64,000 bases of DNA, from the NCBI GenBank assembly GCA_020631735.1, contig CM036188.1, forward strand, positions 12,690,214 through 12,754,213. The letters are read 5' to 3'. This document shows positions 1 to 9,579 of this stretch, in pieces; the stretch's first letter is position 1, and each line of letters begins with the position of its first letter. The notes under the pieces were generated by a model. It had not been told where the DNA came from. It made no database searches and worked only from the letters and a program-made list of their open reading frames with translations. This DNA is from Saccharum officinarum (lineage: Eukaryota; Streptophyta; Magnoliopsida; Poales; Poaceae). Made by a program: the position numbers and the translations under genes.

Positions 1-121
1 TTGTAAGCTTTCCAACCATGTAAAGATCATCTGAATTGGACGTCTGTAGCTCGAGATATGACAGTTTTACTGAGTTACTGAAATTGGAATTTGCCCAGAG
101 AAATCAGATTTTGCTTATCTA

Positions 122-2241
122 TTGAATTGGAAACCACCTACTGATGCTAGCGAGATTCGCAGTTTCTTGGGTTTAGCTGGATATTACAGACGGTTCATTG
201 AAGGGTTTTCTAAACTTGCTAAACCTATGACATCTCTGTTAGAGAAGAATGACAAGTTTGTGTGGTCTGATAAATGTCAAGCTAGTTTTGAAGAATTGAA
301 GAAGAGGTTGACTACAGTGCCTGTATTGGTTTTGCCAGCTTTGAGTAAGAAGTTTTCTATTTATTGTGATGCTTCTCGTCAAGGTTTGGGATGTGTTCTT
401 ATGCAAGAAGGCAGAGTTGTGGCTTATGCATCTAGGCAGTTGAGAAAGCATGAGTTGAATTATCCTACACATGATTTGGAGTTAGCAGCTGTAGTTCATG
501 CTTTAAAGATTTGGAGACATTATTTGATTGGACATAAGAGTGATATATACACTGATCATAAGAGTTTGAAGTATATTTTCACTCAGTCAGATCTGAATTT
601 GAGGCAACGCAGATGGTTAGAATTGATTAAGGATTATGATATTGAGATACACTATCATCCTGGTAAGGCTAATGTAGTAGCTGATGCTCTTAGTAGGAAA
701 AGCTATGTCAATGAGATACAGACATTGACTATGACTAGTGAGTTATGTGCTGAATTTGAATATTTGAATTTAGGAATTGTTACTAATACAATGGAATTAG
801 TGATAGAGCCTACCTTAGAGCAAGAAATTTACAAGGGTCAGTTGAAGGATGAGAAACTAAAGAAGATAGCGGAAGATATAGTGATTGGTAAGTCACCAGG
901 CTTTCGAATGGATGATAATGGAATTTTGTGGTTTGGAAAGAGGCTGTGTGTACCTGAGGATCAAACTGTTAGACAAGCAATTCTTCGCGAAGCTCATGAG
1001 TCAGCTTATTCTATTCATCCTGGTAGTACTAAGATGTATTTGGATCTGAAACAGAAATATTGGTGGTTGGATTAAAGCGAGATGTGGCTGAGTATGTGGC
1101 ATTGTGTGACACTTGTCAGAGGGTGAAAGCAGAGCATCAGAGACCTGCTGGATTGTTGCAACCAATGAAGATTCCTGAATGGAAGTGGGAGGAAGTTGGT
1201 ATGGACTTTATAGTAGGGTTACCTCGTACTCAGAAAGGTTATGACTCTATTTGGGTGATTGTAGATCGGTTAACTAAAGTTGCTCATTTTATACCAGTTA
1301 AGACTACTTACCGTGGACCAAAATTGGCAGAGTTGTATATGGAGAGGATAGTATGTTTGCATGGAGTTCCAAAGAAGATTGTATCTGATCGAGGATCGCA
1401 GTTTACGTCGCATTTTTGGAAAGCTGTGCATGAATCATTGGGAACAAAATTGAATTTTAGTACAGCATATCATCCACAGACAGATGGACAGACTGAAAGG
1501 ACCAACCAGGTATTAGAGGATATGTTGAGAGCTTGTGCATTGCAATATGGAACTAGTTGGGATAAGAGTTTGCCTTATGCAGAATTTTCTTACAATAATA
1601 GTTATCAACAGAGTCTTAAGATGGCACCATTTGAAGCTTTGTATGGACGTAAGTGTAGAACTCCATTGTTTTGGGATCAGACAGGTGAATCTCAGGTGTT
1701 TGGTACAGATGTTCTTAGAAACGCAGAAGATCAAGTGCGAGTGATTCGTGAGAATTTGAGAGTAGCACAGTCTCGTCAGAAGAGTTATGCTGACAATAGA
1801 AGAAGAGATTTAGTTTTTGAGGTAGGTGATTATGTTTATTTGAAGGTGTCACCTATGAAAAGTGTGAAGAGGTTTAACATGAAAGGTAAACTAGCACCAA
1901 GGTATGTTGGACCATTTAAAGTTATTACTAGACGTGGGGAAGTTGCTTATCAATTAGAGTTGCCTGAGAATTTATCTAGAGTACATGATGTGTTCCATGT
2001 TTCACAACTTAAGAAGTGTTTGCGTGTGCCTGAGGAGCAGATACCTTTAGAAGAGTTGACTGTTAAGGAAGATCTTACATATGAAGAGTTTCCGATCAAG
2101 ATTTTAGAAACCGCTGAGAGAGTTACTCGAAGTCGGGTTATTAAGATGTGCAAAGTGCAGTGGAATCGATATTCAGAGGCAGAGGCAACTTGGGAAAGAG
2201 AGGATGAATTGAGAAAATCATATCCGCAGTTATTTGAGTAA
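122..2241 (+). pseudogene. pol: pol remnant: RT C-terminus, RNase H, integrase, chromodomain
   Basis: The reading frame starts without ATG in the RT thumb/connection ([20 protein letters not shown]). RNase H follows, with its first catalytic Asp at 368-370 and the ADALSRK end near 680-705. Integrase has the HHCC zinc region (about 994-1118) and the catalytic triad Asp 1204, Asp 1387 and Glu 1495, with exactly 35 residues between the last two, as the DD35E family requires. A GPY/F-type segment lies near 1890-1970, and a chromodomain ([16 protein letters not shown]) ends at stop 2239-2241. A one-base deletion relative to sister copies near 1062-1068 breaks the frame between the integrase zinc finger halves, so this copy cannot make a complete enzyme. 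Its chromodomain is the only one in the window read through to the family end without a frame break. Confidence 0.93.
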
Positions 2242-2271
2242 GCAGTTCAATCTCGAGGACGAGATTCTTTT

Positions 2272-2284
2272 AAGGGGGGTAGAA
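2272..2284 (+). promoter_or_regulatory. Polypurine tract of G1
   Basis: The purine run aaggggggtagaa lies immediately before the 3' LTR start TGTAACACCC. In LTR retrotransposons this tract primes plus-strand DNA synthesis. The same tract, reversed, borders the left LTRs of the minus-strand copies at 12453, 22812 and 44601. Confidence 0.9.
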
Positions 2285-2286
2285 TT

Positions 2287-5148
2287 TGTAACACCCAAAT
2301 TTTAGAAGTAACAAATTTTAAATAATTTAGAGAAAGGGAATTAAAATTTTGAAAACTATTTGGTGATGCATTCATGTTGTTGCATTTATTTTATTTTGTG
2401 GTGTGGATATATTTGTTTTATTTGATTTGGTTTAGGAAAATTTGATTTGAAAATGTGTTTGGAAAATTAGAAAAGAAAAGAAACAAAAGAAAAAAAAAGA
2501 AAACAACTTACCTTCTTACCTTCTCGGCCCGAAAGCCGTCGGAAGGCCTGCTTACTCGCGCTTGCCCGCGTGGGCCGCCCAGCGCCGCAGCGGCCCAGCA
2601 GCCGAGCCCAGTAACCAGTCGAGCCCGCCCAGCCGCGCCTTCTCTCCTTGTTTCGCTGACGGGTGGGGGCCACCTGTCAGACATCTTCTTCCTCTTGAAT
2701 CGTGACCGGACCGAACTCTACGAAGCCGCCGTCGGTCTTTGCCGTGTTAACTAGGAACTCCTACCCGATTTCGGTGGTTTGGGGTTATAAATAGGGAGCT
2801 GTGACCCTCCTCTTTCCGTTTTTCCCCTAAGTCGCGAGTTCTATCACGAGGAATAGGGTTTTTAGGGTTCAAGATTTGTGGAGGCGGGCGGACGGTCGGC
2901 TAGTGGGTTCTAAGGTGGATTGGAGGTCAATTTCTTGGCTTGAGTAAGTTTGTTGTCTCCTCCTCTTCCTCCCAATGCTTTCTATTGGAGCTTTTGTGCG
3001 TTGTATCGGAGAATTGGAGCTCACCGGGGCCGGCCATGGCGCTACCGTTTCCTCCGAGCCGCGTTCTCTTCTTGGTTCGATTTAGTGCATCCAAACTGTC
3101 TAGAATAGATCGGGTTCACTTCCTCTTTCGATTGGAGTTGGTGGCGGGTTGAATGGTGGTCGGAAAAGGCGGAGCCGAAGCTCTCCGGCGGGCTCATGGC
3201 GTCGGCCATGGCGGCCACCGGCCGGAGTTGGTGTTGATGGCAGGCTTCATCTTCTCTCTCTTCTGAATTGAATGGTAGCCGTCCATCTGGTGATCAACGG
3301 GTAGGATTAGAAGATACCCCTTCGCGGGTAAAATTGATAAAGAGCCCCTAGACTTTTTCAGATTAAAACCCGCCGTCCTAAGCGTAATTTCCGAAAAGCA
3401 TTTTCGCGTTTTGAAAGCGTATTTTCTCTCGGTTAAATCAAAAATACGTTTTTAGGTATTTACAGTTTTGCCACTAGAATTGTTTTGGTCATAAAATCTT
3501 CGTTTTAACTCCGATTTGATCCGTTCCAATTGCGTTAGGTTCGTATTTGCGAGCTCTACATGTTAGTGTAGTTGTACAGTTAGTTTTGATAATTTATTTT
3601 TCGAGGTTATAATTAAGTATTTATTTATCTATAGGAAATCTTAGAAAATTCATAACTTTCACGTTTTAACTCCGAATTTGGTGATCTTTGTGTCTGTGTG
3701 ATCGTAGAAACGTGTAGAAGAGTTTTATAAGCTTTTATTACTGTTTTGTTACTATTGGTGTACTGTTCTAATTATATCTCTTTGTTTGCTTCGTGTATGT
3801 TTGATTGGATGCATGTGTGTTGTTGATTGATGATCGAATATAGAAGGTGAGCAGTATTTGGACGATTCAGAGTATTACTTTGAGCCAAGTCAGCAGTATC
3901 ACTTGGAGAGCTTTGATCAAGGCAAGTATAACACAGGACTATCCTTGTTACCTATACATCAAATCGTCATACATATGCATGTGCTTACCTTGACAACCTT
4001 AGGGATTATAACTTAGTGATTGTTATCTTGATTCCTTGTCAACCTTGGGAATGCATATGGGTAGCTACTGCTAGTGCTTAAACTAAGAACAATGATCTTG
4101 TAATTTGATTAATGGATTAAGCAATCAACTATTAAGATGATTTTATTATTGTTAAAAGGGGCTAGAGCATGTGTATTATTTTGATGCTCTGGTTTCTCTC
4201 CATAAGGACTTATCTGTAAGTGATAACCGAGATATACAGTACAGCTGTGAGGGCTATATGGCTCTGGCTTTAGTTGTTCAAGAGACCTTTTCTAGCTTGT
4301 TAGAGGTTACCTTAAATGGCGTAAGAATGGCTTGCCATGTTGGGTGTAGTGCGAGCCCCTGGCCTAGTGTGTATAGGCTGCGGTTGTTGTGCCACAGGGA
4401 AGGGGGGTTCTACATCTGCCTGCCGAGTGAATCTAATGGCCCTAACTTGTTAGACGAACTTTTGAGTGGCTTTATATGGTTCTCGGGTGTTTGGGCTTGA
4501 TCTCCCCACTCATTTGGAAATCATGACTTACAGTGAAAGTGTACACCTCTGCGCAGAGTTAAAAACTGGTATACTAGTCGTGCTCACGGATACGAGCGGC
4601 CTTGGGGATTCTTATGGAATAGTTGATCATAACTGTTATATCATGCTTAATTATTGTTGATTATTATTATGCTCATGTTAATGCTATTCATTATCCTTAT
4701 TACAATTGATCATTGGTTCTTTAATGGGAAGTGGTTTATCTTGATGCTACTCAATTGCTAATATATGATTAAAAAGCTAAACGCAGTTAAACAGTGTCTA
4801 GCCTTTTTTTTTAGCCTCATGAACCCTGTGTTATATTTGTGGAGTTCGACATGAACTCACTCTTGCTATTTCCACCATAACAGATGAAGATAATGAGGAA
4901 GATTATCGGAATGAGTACTAGTCTTGGTGTCAACCAGTCAACCGTGTCCCTGTGTGGAGTTTCCGCTGAAGAATTATTATTAGTTATTATTATCTATCGT
5001 TCAAGACTATGTCTTAAATACTTATTCGTTATGTAATAAGCACTGTGATGATACTTTGTAATTTGTCAACTTATGTGTGCGACTGGTTCCTGGGGCGCAC
5101 ATGAGTCTTTTATACATCCTATTTTTGTCCTTAAAAATGGGTGTGACA
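2287..5148 (+). repeat. 3' LTR of G1 (2862 bp)
   Basis: It begins TGTAACACCC and ends GGGTGTGACA, which form an imperfect terminal inverted repeat with the TG...CA ends normal for LTRs. The body matches the minus-strand LTRs at 9580, 20107, 28866, 41755 and 50663. It has a GC-rich U3 around 2520-2760, a TATA box at 2786, and a long downstream part. Two overlapping sense open frames (4171-4500 and 4466-4660) recur in several LTR copies but resemble no known protein. Confidence 0.92.
2786..2794 (+). promoter_or_regulatory. TATA box of the G1 LTR
   Basis: TATAAATAG sits about 500 bp inside the LTR, after the GC-rich U3. The equivalent box is conserved in the minus-strand LTRs at 11933-11941, 22297-22305 and 31219-31227. 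It marks the likely RNA start region of the retrotransposon. Confidence 0.7.
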
Positions 5149-6894
5149 TTGCTAAAAAGTCATTTCTCAACCATCATAGCTCTTACATTAATTAAGTCAC
5201 AAGATCATGGTCATAGAAAGAATACCCAAACTATACTTGCCTTAGTTTGCACACTCCTACTGGTCCTGCTGGTCTTCGAAGTACTCCTGGCTCCCAACGT
5301 ACTCCTCACCGTTTGACTCGACCCACACTGCAACATACATATTTCAGGAGCATTCATGCATAGTAAACAAACCTATAATTAGAACAGTACACCACCAGTA
5401 TAAAAACAAGATTAAAAGTTTATGAAAGTATTCTACGCCTTGCTACGGTCACGTCAACGCGAAGATCACAAAAATCGAAGCTAAAACGCAAAAGATGCGA
5501 ATTATTTAGGGTTCCAAAAGCTAGCTATTAAACTAGACTTAATCGAGAAATTCAAAAACTTTTAACAGGTCTAACAGTAGCACTAATGCGTAGATTATGA
5601 AATTACGAACCTAACGCAAGTTGAACGGGTCGAATCGGAGCTAAAACGACGATTTTATAAATGTTTTACTGCAGTGGCAATTCTGTAATTAATCTGAAAG
5701 CGTATTTTTCATATAAACCGAAGAAACTACGCTTTCCGAAAAAAAGAACACGCTCTCCGGGAGTACGCCAAGGACGGCGGGTTCAAATAGATGAAAGCGG
5801 GGGGTTTCTTTAACAAAAATGGACCCCGAAGGGGTATTGAGCTCTCTGAGCCGTTGATCTTGCGATGAGCGGCTCAGATTGAATGGAGGAGAGGAGGGCG
5901 GCGCAGCCCGCCGGAGAAGATGAGCCCGCGGCGGTGCTCCATGGCCGGCGGTGTGCAGCTCGTCGGAGAAGGCGGCTAGGGCGCTACGGTTCTCATCTCG
6001 CCAAGCCGAGAGCACCGGAAGAGAGCGGGGGAGATGGCGAGTCCGACCATGCGCTTTACGCGGGCGGGGAAGGTGACCGACGCGGTGGCTGCCATGGCCG
6101 ATGGCGGGGACCTCGCCGGAGCACGGGAAAACGTCCAAACAGACCACGATTGGAGAATGTGAAGGCATGGGAGGAAGCGGGGATGAAGGCGAGCTCACCG
6201 AGTGAAATCAACGGGGCGGAGGTGGCTCGGGGACGACGGCTCGTGCTTGGCGGATCCCGACGAGCGGCGGTGATGTGGTTGCGGCATCGTGAGCGGGACT
6301 AGAGCGGGAAGGGTAGCAGGGGGAGGCGAAGGGGTCCGGCTCCATTTTTGAAGGCCAGGTGAGGGGAGGACGCTCCCACGATGCGAGACGTGGGCGCGGG
6401 GCGGTATGGTTGCTCAAGACCGAGCGAGCGAGCGAAGGAGGCGGTTGGGGAAGAAGATGGCGCCGACATGCGGGCCCAGGCAGTCAGCGACTCAGAGGAA
6501 GGGGCGCGGCGGTGGTTGTCTTGCTGGGCTGGTTCGGGCCGGCCCAGTAAACGGAGGGGGAGGAAGGCGCGCGCGTGCAGGCCGTCTCGGCTGGAAGAGC
6601 AGCCGGTCGAACGGGCCGCTCGGGCCGAAAGGGGAGAGGGGAAAGGAAAAGAAATTTTATTTTTCTAATTTGATTTTTCAAATCCAATGTTCAAATGTTT
6701 TTGAATATCTTTTGAACTTTGACTCAAACCAATCATCACAAAAATATTTATGCAACAGCATGCATGCATGAACATTTTCTAACCTTATGATTGATTTTAT
6801 TTTCACAAAAATTATTGTTTCCTATAGCACACATAATTACATAATTAAATCAATTTTATCTATTTTGAAACAAAGCAAAATTTAGGATGTTACA
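5149..6894 (-). repeat. Old gypsy LTR fragment (G0), interrupted by G1
   Basis: This is a diverged minus-strand relative of the chromovirus LTRs. Shared blocks include the run around 5370-5660 (cagtacaccac, ctaacgcaagttgaacggg, cggagctaaaacg). It ends at tgttaca 6888-6894, directly next to a reversed polypurine tract (attctaccccccttaag). The left part is outside the window because G1 inserted here. The stretch 5880-6640 is GC-rich U3. Several open frames there are not genes. Confidence 0.75.
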
Positions 6895-7331
6895 ATTCTA
6901 CCCCCCTTAAGAGGAATCTCGTCCTCGAGATTTGGATGACTGTGATCATAGAGATAATGACATGACACTCTGTCTTTATTCGATCCTCATTTTCCAAATT
7001 ACATCTTTCGTTGAGAGTCATGAGACAGTTTCTCAGATCCCAACTGAGTAATCTGCCTAAACATGATCATCTCTTCTATTGAGCTCCTCCAAAGTCGTTT
7101 GTTCCTCTACTCTAACTTCTGTAAACTCATGGTCCACTTTGCTATCCTCGGTGTACCTATCTTCTAATTAGTCATTCTCATCTTCCTCAGGTGAGAGTCG
7201 ACCACCTTGATACTCAATTCTTTTCCCTGATGGTGTTGTTAAGAGCATTGTGCACCGAGTACCATGAATCACTCCTTTCTGCGCACACAACCATCCATTA
7301 CCAAGAACCACGGTGAAAGTCCTATGTTTGG
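6895..7331 (-). pseudogene. G0 internal remnant: protease-RT linker joined to 3' UTR
   Basis: Next to the LTR lie a polypurine tract and the ctcgaggacgagatt motif also seen at the 3' end of G1-G4. Further inside (7331 down to 7168, minus strand) a short frame reads like the gypsy protease-to-RT linker (GWLCAQKGVIHGTR...LLTTPSGKRIEYQGG) and stops at 7168. RT, RNase H and integrase are absent, so a large deletion joins the linker to the 3' region. The Sirevirus insertion at 7332 cuts the remnant on the other side. Confidence 0.6.
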
Positions 7332-7894
7332 TGTTGGTAATTAGTGATAATGCCTAAGTACTAATCGTATGCCTAAGTTGTATGTAGCATATGAGGATTA
7401 GTACATTCCAAGGTTGGTGGCAAGACGGACATGGTGATCATGATGGCCACACTTGGATTTGGACGCAACCCTACGTGATCAAGGCAAAGGTATATGCTTA
7501 AGGGTTGTGTTTTAGTAACCAAGACACCTAGTGGGTGTGGTTACATTATAGGATAGATAGACGTACTATAAAGAGGGGAATGACGCGGCTATTGAACTCC
7601 TAAGTGTCTCTAGATGTGCATTTCATAATCATATGCATTTGGGTAGAGCTAATATCGCCTCGAAAAATGATTGTGAAAATGCTAACACACTCACACATGA
7701 CGATATCACTTGGTGGTGTTAGCACGTTTGCGAAGGCAGTGGAGTTTGAGCGGTAGAGAGGGTTTGGGATCCTCTCTCCCTCCCGCCGAGCTTGCTCGGC
7801 GGGATTCAAGCGTTTTCAAGAAGTTGAAACGACTATTTTCCACCACACCGGAAGTCCGGAAAAGAAACGGAGGCGAATGGAGGTCACCGAGGTG

Positions 7895-8350
7895 ACCGGA
7901 CGCTGAACCGGACGCGGTCTTTGCATGACTGGATGCGTCCGATCAGTGTTCAGTGTCTGCGCGTGTTTCAGCTTGATGATCGTACGCGCAGCGCGTCCGG
8001 TCACTGACGATCGGACGCGTCTGGTCGTTTAGGGAGCTTACTGGACTCTAACCGGACGCTGGCACTGTCGCGTCCGGTCATGTTTCTTCAGCGCGTCCGG
8101 TCGTTGTTTCATTGAGCGCTGCTCAGGTGACCAGCACGTCCGGTCATTCACGGGACCAACGCGTTCGGTCGTTCGCAGCGCGTCCGGTCAGCGCGTCAAG
8201 CGCGTCCGGTTGTTGCTTCGCAGTTAGCCATTGGGTGACCGGCGCGTCCAGTCGTTTGGACCAGCGTGTCCGGTCAGTACTTCACGAGTTAGCCGTTGGG
8301 CGACCGGCGCGTTCGGTCAGTTGGACCAGCGCGTCCGGTCAACGCGATTT
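7895..8350. repeat. Array of degenerate gcgtccggtc / accggacgc motifs in the copia LTR U3
   Basis: At least a dozen copies of the 10-mer gcgtccggtc, or close variants and its reverse complement, occur in about 450 bp at irregular spacing, some back to back as palindromes (ccggacgcggtc, cggacgcgtctgg). They end about 45 bp before the TATA box. Palindromic CCGGAC-type repeats are a known trait of grass Sirevirus LTRs. The link to that trait is my inference. Confidence 0.75.
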
Positions 8351-8393
8351 TGGTTGTTTAAGTTTCTAACGGCTCTATTCGAAGGGGTACGTC

Positions 8394-8401
8394 TATAAAT
8401 A
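8394..8401 (+). promoter_or_regulatory. TATA box of the Sirevirus LTR
   Basis: TATAAATA lies after the repeat array and about 900 bp before the LTR end. It is the only strong TATA match in this LTR in the sense direction. Confidence 0.65.
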
Positions 8402-9299
8402 CTCGTTGGCCGGCTCAAGGCTCTCTCTCGAACATTTGACATACTTGTGAGCACTTTGAGCTAAGCAACTCCCCTCCCACTCATCTCTCTTGCTTCTTTG
8501 CATATTCGAAGTGAGATTGAGTGATCCAAGTGCATTTGCATTGTGAGATAACATCTAGTTGGCACTTGGTGGTTGATTTGCTGCGGGATTCTTGTTTCTC
8601 TTGGTGGTTTCCGCCACCTAGACGGCTTGGATCAGCTTGGAGGCGTTGGCAAGAGTTGGTGATTGTTCTTGGCCACCTCCGGTGATTGTGAAGGGTTTGT
8701 GCCTACCTCGGCGAAGCGCCAAAGGCAACGTTAGTGAATTGCTCGTGTCATTGCAACCTTTTGCCATTTGGTAGGTTCTTATGGTGCCTTTTGAGAGGCT
8801 CGGTGTGAGACCAATTAGCCACCGAACCACATGGTGAAAAGGGACACAACAGGAACTAGCGTGCCGGCAAGCACGTGAACCTCGAGATAAATCTTCGTGT
8901 CTTCACTTTCATATTGTAATTGATTAATCCCGGTGTTCAGTTATCTTGGTATTCATTATTGATCATATTGGTTGGCTCAATACTTCGCCCCTCGGTGAAA
9001 CTCTCCTAACTCATCTCTACATTACTTTCTTAGTTATCTTTGCTAGCTAGTTAGCTTTGCTTTAGTAGCTCCTTTGTGTAGCTTGCTTGTTGTAGTTGTA
9101 GTTACCTTCTCGGTTTGACTTGTGCGGTTGAGTGCAAATACTAGAATTGTGAATTGGTTAGGTGGCTTGTAAACACCCCGTAGGTTAAGCAAAACTCGCA
9201 TCTCGCTATTTGTTATATTGATAAACTTGTTTAGCTTGTCTTTATAGAAATTTTTTTTAAAGGCTATTCACCCCCCTCTAGCCATCAAGACCTTTCAAG

Positions 9300-9311
9300 T
9301 GGTATCGGAGC
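9300..9311 (+). promoter_or_regulatory. Primer binding site (initiator Met tRNA) of the Sirevirus
   Basis: TGGTATCGGAGC starts two bases after the LTR. It differs by one base (A to G) from TGGTATCAGAGC, the complement of the plant initiator methionine tRNA 3' end, which primes minus-strand synthesis. Confidence 0.85.
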
Positions 9312-9351
9312 AGTGGTCACCATTTTCAAGGCTTAACAACCTCGGTGTAAG

Positions 9352-9579
9352 ATGGCTCAAGTTGTGTTCAACCATGTCGGGGGCAAGCCTCCAGTCTTTG
9401 ATGGTGTCACATTTTTTGATCATTGGAAAAGAAAGATGAAGCAATATCTTGGCTCTATTCATGAGAACATTTGGAAGGTGACACACCATGATTATGCTAT
9501 CATTGATCCTGATAACCTTACCAACAATGATCGCATCAACAACCAATGCAACACTATGGCTCTCAATACTCTCTACAAT
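9352..9579 (+). pseudogene. gag: Sirevirus gag, N-terminal piece
   Basis: ATG 9352 follows the PBS by 40 bases and opens a copia-type Gag (VGGKPPVFDGVTFFDHWKRK, then NLTNNDRINNQCNTMALNTLYN). The frame is cut at 9579 by insertion of the G2/G3 composite. Bases 9575-9579 (acaat) are repeated at 31740-31744. The coding sense resumes there, so the interruption is a clean retrotransposon insertion into an older gag gene. Confidence 0.85.

Larger units (their letters stand above)
1..5148 (+). mobile_element. Truncated Ty3/gypsy chromovirus G1 (Tekay/Del type), 3' part
   Basis: The element enters the window inside its 5' untranslated region: bases 1-120 match the sequence just upstream of gag in G2, G3 and G4. 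It then jumps straight into reverse transcriptase near 121, so gag, protease and most of RT are missing. RNase H, integrase, chromodomain, polypurine tract and a complete 3' LTR follow. The element ends at CA 5147-5148. The next five bases (ttgct) are one side of the expected target duplication; the other side lies outside the window. The Tekay/Del assignment rests on the integrase and chromodomain text and is an inference from family knowledge. Confidence 0.9.
7332..9297 (+). repeat. 5' LTR of the Sirevirus-type element (about 1966 bp)
   Basis: The right border is firm: CA at 9296-9297, two bases before the PBS. The left border is placed at TGTTGGTAATTAGTG (7332) because G0-like sequence stops there, but without the other LTR it cannot be verified. 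The LTR contains a TATA box (8394) and a dense array of gcgtccggtc-type repeats upstream of it (7900-8350). Confidence 0.7.

Noticed and set aside
5689..6668. Overlapping GC-rich open frames on both strands
   Set aside because: They lie in the GC-rich U3 of an LTR, have simple Arg/Pro/Ala composition and no domain; the same occurs at 2455-2754, 43661-44467 and 52525-53382.
7895..8350. CRISPR-like array of a 10-base repeat
   Set aside because: The spacing is irregular, repeats are degenerate and palindromic, and the context is a copia LTR in a plant genome.
7710..8369. Open frames at 7710-7895 and 8112-8369
   Set aside because: They lie in the copia LTR and are products of the repeated gcgtccggtc motifs.
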